64,000 nt of DNA, taken from NCBI RefSeq assembly GCF_020531985.1, contig NZ_JAJAVQ010000002.1:806001-870000 (forward strand). The letters run 5' to 3'. Position 1 is the stretch's first letter. Every line of letters starts with the position of its first letter. Shown piece by piece: positions 29,042 through 39,065 of the stretch. The notes under the pieces were generated by a model. The model was not told where the DNA came from and ran no database searches. It was given only the letters and a program-made list of their open reading frames with translations. Both the position numbers and the translations under genes were made by a program. Source of the DNA: Rheinheimera aquimaris (lineage in GTDB: Bacteria > Pseudomonadota > Gammaproteobacteria > Enterobacterales > Alteromonadaceae).

Positions 29042-31759
29042 ATGTTTGGAAAACTTTTTACCAAATTATTTGGTAGCCGCAACGACCGCTTCTTAAAAAA
29101 ATTAGAAAAGCAAGTACAGCAGATCAATGCGTTAGAGGCAGAATTTGAAGCCTTATCCGACGACCAGCTGAAACAGAAAACCACCGAATTTAAAACTATG
29201 TTAGCCAGCGGCAAAACGCTGGATGATATTCTGCCACAAGCCTTCGCTACCGTGCGTGAAGCCAGTAAACGTGTATTTGGCATGCGCCATTTCGACGTAC
29301 AGTTGATGGGCGGTATGGTGCTGCACCAGGGCAAAATTTCTGAAATGCGCACCGGTGAAGGTAAAACCTTAACCGCAACCTTGCCGGCTTACCTCAATGC
29401 CTTAAGCGGTGGCGGTGTGCACGTTATTACCGTCAACGACTACCTGGCCCGGCGTGATGCGCAAACCAACGCACCGCTTTTTGCCTTTTTGGGGCTGACT
29501 GTTGGCGTTAACGTGCCCGGTATGGCGCACCCGGATAAACAGCAAGCCTATGCTGCTGATATCACCTACGGTACCAACAATGAATTTGGCTTTGATTACC
29601 TGCGCGACAATATGGCGTTTTCACCGCAGGACCGCGTACAGCGCGATCAGGCGTTTGCCATTATCGATGAAGTGGATTCAATTTTAATTGATGAAGCCCG
29701 TACACCGCTGATTATTTCCGGCCCGGCTGAAGACAGCTCTGAGCTGTATAAACAGATTAACGTGCTGGTGCCGCAACTGGTAAAACAAGATAAAGAAGAC
29801 GAAGAGGGTGCACATGGTGATGGCCACTTCACAGTAGATGAAAAGGCGCGTCAGGTATATCTGACCGAAAAAGGCCAGATCAAAGTTGAAGATATGCTGC
29901 GTGAGCATGGCTTAATTCAGGAACACGATACATTGTTCTCTGCGGCTAATATTACGCTGTTGCACCACGTTTACGCGGCGCTGCGCGCGCATCAGCTGTT
30001 CAAACGCGACGTTGATTATGTTGTTAAAGACGGTGAAATCGTTATTGTTGATGAACACACCGGCCGTACGATGGAAGGCCGGCGCTGGTCTGAAGGTTTA
30101 CACCAGGCGGTGGAAGCCAAAGAAGGCGTAAAAATTCAGAACGAAAATCAGACGCTTGCTTCTATCACCTTCCAAAACTACTTCCGTTTGTATGACAAAC
30201 TGTCCGGTATGACAGGTACAGCTGATACCGAAGCTTTTGAATTTCAGCAAATTTATGGCCTGGAAACCATAGTCGTGCCTACCAACCGGCCTATGGTGCG
30301 TAAAGATATGGCCGACCTTGTATATTTAAACGCGGAAGATAAGTATCAGGCCATTATTGCCGACATTATCGCGACCCGTGATGCCGGTCGTCCGGTGCTG
30401 GTGGGTACAGCATCGATTGAAAGCTCTGAGTACTTATCCGGCTTGCTGAATAAAGCCAAGATCAAACATCAGGTATTAAACGCTAAGTTCCACGCTAATG
30501 AAGCACAGATCATTGCTCAGGCCGGTCAGCCGGGTACGGTCACTATCGCTACTAACATGGCGGGCCGTGGTACCGATATCGTGCTGGGCGGCAGTTTGCA
30601 GGCCGAACTGGCTGCGCTGGGTGCTGATGCGACTGACGCACAGAAAGACAAAGTTAAAGCAGACTGGCAAACCCGCCACGATGCAGTCATTGCTGCCGGT
30701 GGTCTGCATATTATCGGTACCGAGCGCCACGAATCCCGCCGTATCGACAACCAGTTACGTGGCCGTTCAGGCCGTCAGGGCGACCCGGGCTCAAGCCGGT
30801 TCTATCTGTCGCTGGATGATGCTTTAATGCGTATTTTCGCCTCTGACCGGATGGCAGGCATGATGCGCCGCTTAGGTATGGAAAAAGGCGAGGCGATAGA
30901 GCACCCATGGGTAAGCCGTGCTATTGAAAACGCGCAGCGTAAAGTGGAAGCGCGTAACTTCGACATCCGTAAGCAGTTGCTTGAGTTTGACGATGTTGCC
31001 AACGATCAGCGTAAAGTGGTGTACGAGCAACGCAATGAGTTACTGGATGCTACAGACATCAGTGAAACCATCACCGCTATCCGTACCGACGTTATCGATG
31101 GCGTGATCAGCCAGTATATTCCGCCGCAGTCGTTAGATGAAATGTGGGACGTACCAGGGCTGGAGCAGCGTTTAAAAGCCGACTACACGCTGGATTTACC
31201 TATTTCGCAGTGGCTGGCTGAAGATAAGAAACTGTTTGAAGAGAAGCTGCGCGAGCGCATCCAACAGGAAGCTGAACAGGCCTACGCACACAAAGAGCAG
31301 ATGGTTGGGCCGCAGGTGCTGCGTCAGTTTGAAAAAGCCATCATGCTGCAAAGCCTGGACACGCACTGGAAAGAACATCTGGCGGCGATGGATCACCTAC
31401 GTCAGGGTATTAACCTGCGTGGCTATGCACAGAAAAACCCGAAACAGGAATACAAGCGCGAAGCCTTTGAGCTGTTCTCCGCTATGCTGGAAAATCTGAA
31501 GATCGATGTAGTTGGCGTATTAGGCCGGGTGCAGGTTAAAGCCGCGGAAGACGTGGATGCCGTAGAGCAACAACGCCGTAAGGCCGATGCTGTACCGCAT
31601 GATTATCAGCATGCCGAAGCTGAGCACGTCGGCGGCGATGTACCTGCCGGTATGCCCGCTGGCCCGGTGTTTCGCGACCACGACAAAATAGGCCGCAATG
31701 ACCCTTGCCCTTGTGGTTCCGGTAAAAAGTATAAGCAGTGTCACGGTAAGCTGGTATAA
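29042..31759 (+). CDS. secA: SecA, preprotein translocase ATPase
   Basis: A 905-residue DEAD-type motor. Walker A M102-RTGEGKT109, [29 protein letters not shown] (Walker B), [10 protein letters not shown] and [11 protein letters not shown] are intact, and the C-terminus has the zinc-binding [14 protein letters not shown] that binds SecB and ribosomes. It drives unfolded preproteins through SecYEG. No secM lies upstream, so the SecM arrest type of feedback control is not encoded here. A terminator hairpin separates it from mutT, and secA-mutT adjacency is conserved. Confidence 0.97.
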   Translation: MFGKLFTKLFGSRNDRFLKKLEKQVQQINALEAEFEALSDDQLKQKTTEFKTMLASGKTLDDILPQAFATVREASKRVFGMRHFDVQLMGGMVLHQGKISEMRTGEGKTLTATLPAYLNALSGGGVHVITVNDYLARRDAQTNAPLFAFLGLTVGVNVPGMAHPDKQQAYAADITYGTNNEFGFDYLRDNMAFSPQDRVQRDQAFAIIDEVDSILIDEARTPLIISGPAEDSSELYKQINVLVPQLVKQDKEDEEGAHGDGHFTVDEKARQVYLTEKGQIKVEDMLREHGLIQEHDTLFSAANITLLHHVYAALRAHQLFKRDVDYVVKDGEIVIVDEHTGRTMEGRRWSEGLHQAVEAKEGVKIQNENQTLASITFQNYFRLYDKLSGMTGTADTEAFEFQQIYGLETIVVPTNRPMVRKDMADLVYLNAEDKYQAIIADIIATRDAGRPVLVGTASIESSEYLSGLLNKAKIKHQVLNAKFHANEAQIIAQAGQPGTVTIATNMAGRGTDIVLGGSLQAELAALGADATDAQKDKVKADWQTRHDAVIAAGGLHIIGTERHESRRIDNQLRGRSGRQGDPGSSRFYLSLDDALMRIFASDRMAGMMRRLGMEKGEAIEHPWVSRAIENAQRKVEARNFDIRKQLLEFDDVANDQRKVVYEQRNELLDATDISETITAIRTDVIDGVISQYIPPQSLDEMWDVPGLEQRLKADYTLDLPISQWLAEDKKLFEEKLRERIQQEAEQAYAHKEQMVGPQVLRQFEKAIMLQSLDTHWKEHLAAMDHLRQGINLRGYAQKNPKQEYKREAFELFSAMLENLKIDVVGVLGRVQVKAAEDVDAVEQQRRKADAVPHDYQHAEAEHVGGDVPAGMPAGPVFRDHDKIGRNDPCPCGSGKKYKQCHGKLV

Positions 31760-31777
31760 ACCCCTACCATGTCGCTA

Positions 31778-31810
31778 AACAAAGTCAGCTCAGGCTGGCT
31801 TTGTTGTTTT
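31778..31810 (+). terminator. Terminator between secA and mutT
   Basis: Stem AACAAAGTCAGC with GCTGGCTTTGTT (31778-31789 with 31794-31805), twelve pairs including one wobble, loop TCAG, then GTTTT. It lies just before the mutT ribosome-binding site, so mutT is either from read-through or its own promoter. Confidence 0.75.
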
Positions 31811-31824
31811 AGCAGGAGAATAGT

Positions 31825-32241
31825 GTGAGTACAGCAAAAGTGATTCATGTTGCAGTAGGCGTGATTCTTCGTGGGCAGCAGATATTGTTGGCACTGCGTA
31901 ACGGTAAACAACATCAGGGCGGCAAATGGGAGTTCCCCGGTGGTAAGGTTGAGCAGGGTGAAACGGTAGAGCAGGCACTTAAGCGCGAACTACAGGAAGA
32001 AGTAGCCATAGATGTGACGGCAAGCAGCGCTTTTATGCAGTTGGAATATGCTTATCCGGAAAAAACTGTGCTGCTGGATATTTATCTGGTGACCGGTTTT
32101 GATGGCGAGCCAGAAGGGCGCGAAGGTCAGCCGCTGCGCTGGGTCGGCATTGCCGGGCTTGGCGATATTGAATTTCCTGATGCGAATCAACCCATCGTTG
32201 AACGCATTCAGCAGCATTTTTTAACGTTAAAGCCCGCTTAA
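31825..32241 (+). CDS. mutT: MutT, 8-oxo-dGTP diphosphatase
   Basis: A 138-residue Nudix hydrolase. The Nudix box G-x5-E-x7-R-E-x2-E-E is readable at about residues 38-60 (GGKVEQGETVEQALKRELQE). MutT removes 8-oxo-dGTP from the nucleotide pool. The start is a GTG at 31825, supported by AGGAGAA seven to eight bases upstream. It is short, without the extra thiamine-phosphate-synthase-like domain found in some homologues. It converges with yacG and shares a hairpin there. Confidence 0.93.
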   Translation: MSTAKVIHVAVGVILRGQQILLALRNGKQHQGGKWEFPGGKVEQGETVEQALKRELQEEVAIDVTASSAFMQLEYAYPEKTVLLDIYLVTGFDGEPEGREGQPLRWVGIAGLGDIEFPDANQPIVERIQQHFLTLKPA

Positions 32242-32253
32242 TGCGGCGGGCTT
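32230..32253. terminator. Hairpin between convergent mutT and yacG
   Basis: Stem AAGCCCGC/GCGGGCTT (32230-32237 with 32246-32253). It overlaps the mutT stop codon and two bases of the yacG stop. T runs on either side are short, so it is a probable but not strong bidirectional terminator. Confidence 0.6.
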
Positions 32254-32479
32254 AGTGTTTAAAGAAGTCGTTATCCTGTGCGATAAATTCTTGCTCTAAC
32301 TCAGCCAAATACTCTTCAGACAATACAGTATCTATCGGCGTTTTGTCGGCAATGCGGTGGTTTTCTGCCGCCCAATCGCCCAGGTCAATCAATTTACAGC
32401 GTTCCGAGCAAAACGGCCTGAACGGTGCGTCACTTGACCATACTACGTCTTTATCACAGGTGGGGCATTTAACTTTCAT
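32252..32479 (-). CDS. yacG: YacG, zinc-binding DNA gyrase inhibitor
   Basis: A 75-residue protein with the four zinc-ligand cysteines C5, C8, C24 and C28 (KCPTC ... RPFCSERCK) and the conserved [10 protein letters not shown]. coli YacG binds the GyrB C-terminus and inhibits DNA binding by gyrase. It lies downstream of zapD and coaE on the same strand, as in E. coli (coaE-zapD-yacG). The CcdB toxin, whose family also acts on gyrase, is encoded 26 kb away in this window. Confidence 0.93.
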   Translation of the reverse strand: MKVKCPTCDKDVVWSSDAPFRPFCSERCKLIDLGDWAAENHRIADKTPIDTVLSEEYLAELEQEFIAQDNDFFKH

Positions 32480-32508
32480 ACTGTCCTCTCAACGGCTAGC
32501 GGCGCATT

Positions 32509-33255
32509 CTAACAGCTGGCCAGCTTAAAACAGATCGTTTTTTCACTGCTGCAGCGGCCACTGTCATCGCTAAGCTGCATAAAGCGGATGGCATAACGGT
32601 ATTTGTTGCCGCTGACGGTAGGATAAACGCCAGCCTCCAACGGGTAGCGGATGCGCAACAGTTCGTGCTGGTCAGTATTGCTCTGATAAAAGCCATTGTC
32701 AGCGGTAACATCGGTGAACTGGCCTTTCTGCCGGCTAAACCCCAGCACAAAACTTACTGCCTGTTGCAGTAAACTGAACTCAGCACACCACTGCTCAGCC
32801 ATGTAGCTGCGCTCACTTTGTGGCAGGTTTAGCCAGTAATGTAGTTGTGGTACGTCGAAGTAACAGGTGCCGCCTGGTATTGCAAAGCGCTGGCGTAGTG
32901 GCGCTAAAAATTTATCGTCTTTTAAATTACCGACAAACTTATTGCTGCGCAGCAGATCACTTTGCAGCCGAACTGCCTGCTGTAACACTGGTTGCAGTTT
33001 ATCGTCCGATACCGAAGGGTGATTGGCCCAGGCGACCAGTGCCGTTTCGCAGCGCTCGCAGTCTTTAATCAGGTCCGGGCGGATATCATTGCGGTCCAGC
33101 ACTTCAATTAAATCAAACAGCGTATTAAAAAATGCCTGCTGCTGCCATTCGCTGTCCAGTGCCTGCAAACTGTACAGCTGAGCCAGCAGATATTCCAGTC
33201 GAAGGTAGGTGCGCAGTTTTTCATTTAGCGGGTGTTCGTAAGTCAGTTCAGTCAT
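32509..33255 (-). CDS. zapD: ZapD, Z-ring associated protein
   Basis: A 248-residue protein of the ZapD/YacF family. The conserved N-terminus YEHPLNEKLRTYLRLEYLL is at residues 5-23 and IPGGTCYFDVPQLHYWL at about 130-146. ZapD crosslinks FtsZ filaments by binding the FtsZ C-terminal peptide, which is encoded at 27.2 kb. The ATG at 33255 matches the family start; a GTG at 33270 would add five residues. It lies in the coaE-zapD-yacG run. Confidence 0.93.
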   Translation of the reverse strand: MTELTYEHPLNEKLRTYLRLEYLLAQLYSLQALDSEWQQQAFFNTLFDLIEVLDRNDIRPDLIKDCERCETALVAWANHPSVSDDKLQPVLQQAVRLQSDLLRSNKFVGNLKDDKFLAPLRQRFAIPGGTCYFDVPQLHYWLNLPQSERSYMAEQWCAEFSLLQQAVSFVLGFSRQKGQFTDVTADNGFYQSNTDQHELLRIRYPLEAGVYPTVSGNKYRYAIRFMQLSDDSGRCSSEKTICFKLASC

Positions 33256-33299
33256 TTTTGGGTGCTTCACGCCTGTTACGACAACACACCTAATGCCTG

Positions 33300-33908
33300 T
33301 TAAGTTGCTGTATTAGCCTGCTGCAAATATTGCTGGTGCAGTGCTGCAACCTGGGGGGCGAGATCTGCCGGGGTGCTGTCATTGGTAATAATATCATCGG
33401 CTTGTTTCAGCCGTTCGCTGCGCGAAAGTTGCGCGGCCATTATGGCTCTAATCTGTTGCTCGTCTGCGTTGTCACGCGCCATGGCGCGCTGCAGTTGCAG
33501 GCTTTCGGGTAAATCGATCACCAGTACACGCTGCACATACTGGTCAAGCTTATTCTCTAACAGCAAAGGTGCGACTAATAACGCATAAGGCGATGTCAGC
33601 TCCTGTAACTGCCTTAGTATCTGCTGCCGTATTGCCGGGTGTAATAACTGCTCCAGCCAGGTTTTACTAGCTGCATCGGTAAAAACACGTTGCCGCAGTT
33701 TTGCCCGGTTTAGCTCGCCAGTGGGGAGCAGTATCTCATTCCCGAAATATTGCGTGATGGCACGCAAGCAGGGCGTTTCCGGCATGACTACTTCGCGGGC
33801 GACGATATCGGCATCAATATGCTGTACGCCAAGCTTAGCAAATAACGCTGTGACGGTAGTTTTGCCGCAGCCAATACCACCGGTTAAGCCCACTACAAAC
33901 TTTGACAT
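33300..33908 (-). CDS. coaE: CoaE, dephospho-CoA kinase
   Basis: A 202-residue P-loop kinase, normal length. The Walker A GLTGGIGCGKTT is at residues 8-19, HIDADIVAREVV at about 35-46 is the dephospho-CoA binding region, and VAPLLLENKLDQYVQRVLVID follows. It phosphorylates the 3' hydroxyl of dephospho-CoA in the last step of CoA synthesis. Its start overlaps the pilD stop by one base, linking it to the pil genes. Confidence 0.95.
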   Translation of the reverse strand: MSKFVVGLTGGIGCGKTTVTALFAKLGVQHIDADIVAREVVMPETPCLRAITQYFGNEILLPTGELNRAKLRQRVFTDAASKTWLEQLLHPAIRQQILRQLQELTSPYALLVAPLLLENKLDQYVQRVLVIDLPESLQLQRAMARDNADEQQIRAIMAAQLSRSERLKQADDIITNDSTPADLAPQVAALHQQYLQQANTAT

Positions 33909-34783
33909 TACAAACCTAAATAACGCAGGTAAGCATTAGTTAGTTGCTCACCCCATAGCAGCGCTATCCAGCCAGCAGCGGCAATATAAGGCCCAAACGG
34001 GATAGGTGTCGCTTTGTCTTTACCCTGCACACTCAGCAAGGTTATACCCACTACCGCACCAACCAGCGACGACAACAGAATAATCAGCGGTAACTGCGCA
34101 GCCCCAAGCAACGCGCCAAAGACGGCCAGTAATTTAAAATCACCATAGCCCATACCTTCTTTGCCGGTCAGCAGTTTAAACAGCCAGTAAACGCTCCACA
34201 GGCTCAGATAACCGGCAGCGGCGCCGACAATAGCCTGAGCGGGATTAACAAAGGCTGAATCACTAAGGCTAAACAGCAGTGCCAGCCACAATAGCGGCAA
34301 GGTTAACTGATCAGGCAGCAGCATTTTATCTATATCGATAAAGGTCAGAGCTATCAGCCCCCAGGTGGTAAAAATAATCACAGCGGCAGCTAAACCAAAG
34401 CCCAGTTTCCACGCCACCACCGCTGAAAGTAGCGCTGTCAGTGCTTCAACTACAGGGTAACGCGCGCTGATGGGCGCACTGCAACTGCGGCATTTGCCCT
34501 TTAACAGCAACCAGCTCAGTACCGGCACATTGTCACGCGCCTGCACTGGCGCATTACAGGCCGGGCAGGCAGAACGCGGTACGGCCAGATTAAACCTGGC
34601 AGGTGCTGCGGCAGTATCGGCATTAAAATAGGCCTGATATTCCTGCTGCCAGTCGTTTTCCATCATTTTCGGTAAACGGTAAATCACTACATTTAAAAAG
34701 CTGCCAATCATCAGGCTGAAAATGGCAACCATAACAACAAATAACGCCGGGAAAGTGGTAAGTAATTCGATAAACTGCTGCAT
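33908..34783 (-). CDS. pilD: PilD, type IV prepilin peptidase and N-methyltransferase
   Basis: A 291-residue polytopic membrane aspartyl protease. Two CxxC pairs (CPAC at about residues 71-74 and CRSC at about 96-99) lie in the cytoplasmic loop; catalytic aspartates are in FIDIDKMLLPDQLTLP and GMGYGDFKLLA. It cleaves the leader from PilA and related pseudopilins before the +1 phenylalanine and methylates it. It overlaps pilC by one base and coaE by one base, so pilBCD-coaE likely run together. Confidence 0.96.
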   Translation of the reverse strand: MQQFIELLTTFPALFVVMVAIFSLMIGSFLNVVIYRLPKMMENDWQQEYQAYFNADTAAAPARFNLAVPRSACPACNAPVQARDNVPVLSWLLLKGKCRSCSAPISARYPVVEALTALLSAVVAWKLGFGLAAAVIIFTTWGLIALTFIDIDKMLLPDQLTLPLLWLALLFSLSDSAFVNPAQAIVGAAAGYLSLWSVYWLFKLLTGKEGMGYGDFKLLAVFGALLGAAQLPLIILLSSLVGAVVGITLLSVQGKDKATPIPFGPYIAAAGWIALLWGEQLTNAYLRYLGL

Positions 34784-36012
34784 TAAACTATGTTTCCCAT
34801 CTGGAATATGGGTAAATACATTGCAATAATCAAACCGCCAATTATTACGCCCAATACTGCCATAATCATTGGTTCCAGCAGCGCTGTTAAACCATCTACG
34901 GCATCGTCAACTTCCTGCTCATAGATATTGGCGACTTTGCCTAACATACTGTCCAGTGCACCGGTTTCTTCACCGATAGACACCATCGAAATCACCATTT
35001 CCGGAAACTGATCTGTTTGCTTCATCGCCAGGTGCATTTGTATACCGGCAGATACTTCTTCCCGGATAAATAAAATGGCATTTTTATATACTTCGTTACC
35101 GGATGCTCCCGCGGCCGATTCCAATGCTTCTATCAGTGGTACACCTGCAGCAAAGGTGGTAGACAAAGTGCGGGCATAGCGGGCAACAGCGGCTTTATTT
35201 AAGATACTGCCAATGACCGGCAATTTAATAATACGGCCATCGGCCCAGGTACGAAACTTCAGGTTGCTGGCATAGGTTTTCTTTACAACAAAGAAGGTGG
35301 CAATAATACCCGCTAGTACCAACCACCAATATTGTTGCATCATCTCTGATATACCGAGCACGAATAAGGTAAAGGCGGGCAGTTCAGCGCCAAAGCCAGT
35401 GAATATCTCAGCAAACTGAGGCACCACAAAAATCAGCAAAATAGACGTAACAATAGCTGCAACTACTAACACAGCCACAGGATAAAACATGGCCTTTTTA
35501 ATTTTTGATTTTAGCGCTTCGGCCTTTTCTTTATAAATAGCCAAGCGGTCAAAAATCTGATCAAGCGAACCAGATGACTCGCCCGATTTAACTAAGTCGC
35601 AATATAATTCATCAAAATACTTTGGGTGTTCACGCAGGGTTTCGGATAGCGGCAAACCTGCCTGTACTTTTACTGAAATTTTCTGCATTAGGGTGCGCAG
35701 GCTTTTGTTATCGGCACCATTCGCAATAAGGTCGATAGATTGCACCAGTGGCACACCGGCACCCAGCATGGTAGCAATCTGCCGGGTAAAAATAGCGATA
35801 TCCAGCGGTTTAATTTTTTTACCATCACCGAACAGGGATTTTGGCTTTTTCTTGACCCCTGATGGCGTAATACCTTGCTGGCGCAGTAGTGCTTTAACCT
35901 CAGCAATGCTGGTGCCTTTAATTTCACCATCTACCTTTTTACCGCGCCGGTTTACACCTTTATAGGTAAAGGCTTCGAGCTCTTTTATTTTAAATTGTTG
36001 TGCCTGAGCCAT
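34783..36012 (-). CDS. pilC: PilC, type IV pilus inner-membrane platform protein
   Basis: A 409-residue GspF/PilC protein with two T2SSF domains (about residues 70-195 and 275-400), three membrane helices (about 175-195, 225-245, 380-400) and the conserved VKSGESSGSLDQIFDRLA and IGEETGALDSMLGKVA repeats. It is the platform on which PilB and PilT act. It follows pilB after 65 bases and overlaps pilD. Confidence 0.96.
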   Translation of the reverse strand: MAQAQQFKIKELEAFTYKGVNRRGKKVDGEIKGTSIAEVKALLRQQGITPSGVKKKPKSLFGDGKKIKPLDIAIFTRQIATMLGAGVPLVQSIDLIANGADNKSLRTLMQKISVKVQAGLPLSETLREHPKYFDELYCDLVKSGESSGSLDQIFDRLAIYKEKAEALKSKIKKAMFYPVAVLVVAAIVTSILLIFVVPQFAEIFTGFGAELPAFTLFVLGISEMMQQYWWLVLAGIIATFFVVKKTYASNLKFRTWADGRIIKLPVIGSILNKAAVARYARTLSTTFAAGVPLIEALESAAGASGNEVYKNAILFIREEVSAGIQMHLAMKQTDQFPEMVISMVSIGEETGALDSMLGKVANIYEQEVDDAVDGLTALLEPMIMAVLGVIIGGLIIAMYLPIFQMGNIV

Positions 36013-36077
36013 CTGTTTATTTCCTGTTGTGCGCTTTGGCGCCTGCTTTAATACTTAATTTGCTTTAACTGTTTACG

Positions 36078-37775
36078 TTAGCCTTTCGTTACTCGGTTTA
36101 CTTCGGCCAGGCTGGTTAAACCGGCGGCGGCCTTAATAAGCCCGGACTGGCGTAAGTTATTCACGCCTTCAGTCTGCGCTTGGGTGGCTATATCCAGCGA
36201 GTTGCCGCCTTGCATAATAATGTCGGCCATTTTTGCACTTACCGGCATGACTTCATAAATACCCACCCGGCCTTTATAGCCATTGGTACAGTGCTCACAA
36301 CCCACAGGTTTAAACACTTTAACATTCGGTAGCTGCTGTGGCGTAAAGCCTTGCCTTAGTAGTTCGGCCTCGGGCAATACTTCAGGCTGTTTGCACTGGC
36401 CGCATAACCGCCGTGCCAGGCGCTGAGCGATAATAAGTGATACTGAGCTTGCCACGTTGTAAGACGGCACGCCCATATTCAGTAAACGGGTTAAGGTTTC
36501 CGGTGCCGAGTTAGTGTGCAAGGTTGATAAAACCAAGTGGCCGGTTTGCGCTGCTTTAATGGCAATTTCAGCAGTTTCTAAATCCCGAATTTCACCGACC
36601 ATGACCACATCAGGGTCTTGCCGTAAAAAGGCCTTTAGTGCCGAGGCAAAAGTTAAGCCTGCGCGCGGGTTAACCTGCACCTGGTTAATACCGGCTAAGT
36701 TAATCTCTACCGGGTCTTCGGCTGTTGAAATATTAGTTTCGCTGGTATTTAAAATAGCCAGGCCGGTATATAGGGATACGGTTTTACCTGAACCAGTCGG
36801 GCCGGTTACCAGTATCATACCCTGCGGCTGTGCTAACGCATCTAAATACAGCTGCTTCTGGTTTTCTTCGTAGCCTAAAACATCGATACCGAGCATGGCA
36901 CTGTCGGAGTCGAGAATACGCATTACAATTTTCTCGCCCCAAAGTGTAGGCAGCGTACTTACCCGAAAGTCGATCGATTTTTTCGCTGACAGTTTTAGTT
37001 TAATCCGGCCATCCTGCGGCACCCGCTTTTCCGCGATATCCAGCCGCGACATTACCTTTAGTCGCGCTGATAACCGGGTAGCGAGTGCGACCGGTGGGCT
37101 GGCCATTTCATGCAAAATGCCGTCGATCCGAAAGCGAATGCGGTAGCTTTTCTCGTAGGGTTCAAAGTGTAAATCGGACGCACCTTTACGTATGGCATCA
37201 AGCAGCATTTTGTTAATAAAGGCAATAATCGGCTGATCTTCTTTATCAACCTGCACGCCCTGGGTTTCTTCCTCTTCTTCCTGGGCAATGCCCATCGAGC
37301 CTAAATCCCAGTCGCTCTCGCTAAAATCGCCACCCAAGCTGCTATCGAACAGTTTATCAATCAGTTTATGCAGCTTGTCGTACTCAACCACCACCACTTC
37401 TGCGTTTAAACCGGTGTTAAATTCAAAATCTTCAATGGTTTGAATATTGGTCGGGTCTACCACTGCCAGAAACATGCTGCGGCCGCGCTTGCCAAGCGGC
37501 AGCATATCGGTTTTGCGTACCAGTTTTTCATTGCGTAGCTCTTCCGGCACGTAGTCGATATCAAAATGGTCTAAATCCAGGCTAATAGCATGGCTGATAC
37601 CGGCAGCGGCACGGGCCAGTTCGTCAGCTTTTATCAACTTTTCAGTGATTAACAGCTCAGGCAGGTTTTTAAACTGACCACCTTTATCGGTGACAATTTT
37701 AGTGGCCTGGTCGCCATTTAACAGACCAAGCTGTACTAAACGTTTAAATAAGGTGGAGGTAGTGGTTACGGCCAT
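36078..37775 (-). CDS. pilB: PilB, type IV pilus extension ATPase
   Basis: A 565-residue GspE-type secretion ATPase. The N-terminal T2SSE domain covers about 5-160, Walker A is [14 protein letters not shown] (about 320-333), the Asp box [17 protein letters not shown] and Walker [17 protein letters not shown] follow, then the tetracysteine zinc motif (CGQC and CEHC). It powers pilus assembly. pilA, usually adjacent, is separated here by a two-gene insertion. Confidence 0.96.
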   Translation of the reverse strand: MAVTTTSTLFKRLVQLGLLNGDQATKIVTDKGGQFKNLPELLITEKLIKADELARAAAGISHAISLDLDHFDIDYVPEELRNEKLVRKTDMLPLGKRGRSMFLAVVDPTNIQTIEDFEFNTGLNAEVVVVEYDKLHKLIDKLFDSSLGGDFSESDWDLGSMGIAQEEEEETQGVQVDKEDQPIIAFINKMLLDAIRKGASDLHFEPYEKSYRIRFRIDGILHEMASPPVALATRLSARLKVMSRLDIAEKRVPQDGRIKLKLSAKKSIDFRVSTLPTLWGEKIVMRILDSDSAMLGIDVLGYEENQKQLYLDALAQPQGMILVTGPTGSGKTVSLYTGLAILNTSETNISTAEDPVEINLAGINQVQVNPRAGLTFASALKAFLRQDPDVVMVGEIRDLETAEIAIKAAQTGHLVLSTLHTNSAPETLTRLLNMGVPSYNVASSVSLIIAQRLARRLCGQCKQPEVLPEAELLRQGFTPQQLPNVKVFKPVGCEHCTNGYKGRVGIYEVMPVSAKMADIIMQGGNSLDIATQAQTEGVNNLRQSGLIKAAAGLTSLAEVNRVTKG

Positions 37776-37913
37776 TAAGCTGAAACGTCCTGATTTTGCT
37801 AATAAGAATTAGATAAAGTTAATTGATTATGCCACTAACTGCTGGTTATTCAAGTTAAACGAAGCCGTCATAGACAGATGAATTTTGAGTTAAGCTATTT
37901 ACAACGCTCTAAT

Positions 37914-39065
37914 TTACGTACCTTCATTTGAACTCACTTTATCACCTAAATATTGGTATAACAGCTGACCGATAGCGTCATTAAATTTAAGCCATTTATA
38001 CTCTCTATAGTTTGCGAGCAAAACAATAACCTCTCCATCAGGTGTTGTTGCAGCGAAAGCTGTTAGCCCTGGTAAGCTACCGTCTCGCCAGTACATAACA
38101 TGCTGTGTATTTTTCTGGTATTTATAAAACACGTATCCATGACAGGTTCGCCACAAAGAAAAATCACAAACCGGTTCAAGGCCTTCAAATACCGATAACT
38201 TCGTGTCGTTTAAATTACGCGATATCAATAAAGCCAAATCTGATGCAGTTCCGGCCCAACCACCTGAAGCGAGCATTGCATGATAGTCAAAACTCAACAA
38301 GGTTTTTTCGCTATCAGAATGATCAAACATATAATGTACTTCTTTACTGCTTATAGTCGAATTAGTAACTTCCTGAATTGACGAGTATTGAGCAACATCC
38401 AAAGTGTTTATAAATAGTGTCTCAAGAGGAGTATCTGCCGACTTTGCTAAAGCTTCTCCTAACAAGCAGTAACCTAAATTAGAATATGAATAGTGTTGTC
38501 CGGGGGTATAGTCGAGTTTAAGCTTGTTCAGTGTTTTCAAGTCATATGGACACCAAGGAGCCACTTGTAACATTGGATCGCCTGAGCGTATTCTGTCAAA
38601 CCCTGCCCGGTGGGTGAGCAGGTGTTTGAACGTAATAGTCAATAGTCTTGAATCCTGCAGTTTATCGTAATCTCCAAGTCGCGGGAGTACTAACCCATCT
38701 AGCGGCATTTTCCCTTCAGATACCAGCCTCAATGCTGTCAAGGATGTGAATATCTTAGTCAGGCTGGCATATCGAAAATGGTCCGCTAATGAAACTGGAG
38801 AGAATAAGCCTTTACTACCACCCCACCCAAATGCGCAATCAATGCTGGGTGTTGTTTTTGATATAAAGCTTATTTGCCCACCGGGAATGCCTAAATCTTG
38901 CAGACTTTTGATCAAATCTAATATTTTACTGTTTGTTGTCGAAGTGCAGGAATGAGTAAAGGGCAGTGACCGCGCAATATGGTATTGGATCTTGGTTTGG
39001 TGCCTGACATACACAAAACCGATAAAAACGACCAGCAATATGATTAGGGCGGTTGCGCGTATCAA
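37914..39065 (-). CDS. Membrane-anchored serine hydrolase, class C beta-lactamase-like
   Basis: A 383-residue protein with an N-terminal membrane helix (residues 4-20), then a serine-hydrolase domain with S101-L-T-K104 as nucleophile motif and Y194-S-N196 as second motif; a third glycine motif is probably in WRDGSLPG. Such proteins act as peptidases, esterases or amidases in the periplasm; the substrate cannot be told from sequence. It overlaps the upstream membrane-methyltransferase-like gene by four bases (ATGA), so the two form one unit. It is visibly AT-richer than pilB next to it and interrupts the pilB-pilA neighbourhood, so it is likely acquired. Confidence 0.8.
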   Translation of the reverse strand: MIRATALIILLVVFIGFVYVRHQTKIQYHIARSLPFTHSCTSTTNSKILDLIKSLQDLGIPGGQISFISKTTPSIDCAFGWGGSKGLFSPVSLADHFRYASLTKIFTSLTALRLVSEGKMPLDGLVLPRLGDYDKLQDSRLLTITFKHLLTHRAGFDRIRSGDPMLQVAPWCPYDLKTLNKLKLDYTPGQHYSYSNLGYCLLGEALAKSADTPLETLFINTLDVAQYSSIQEVTNSTISSKEVHYMFDHSDSEKTLLSFDYHAMLASGGWAGTASDLALLISRNLNDTKLSVFEGLEPVCDFSLWRTCHGYVFYKYQKNTQHVMYWRDGSLPGLTAFAATTPDGEVIVLLANYREYKWLKFNDAIGQLLYQYLGDKVSSNEGT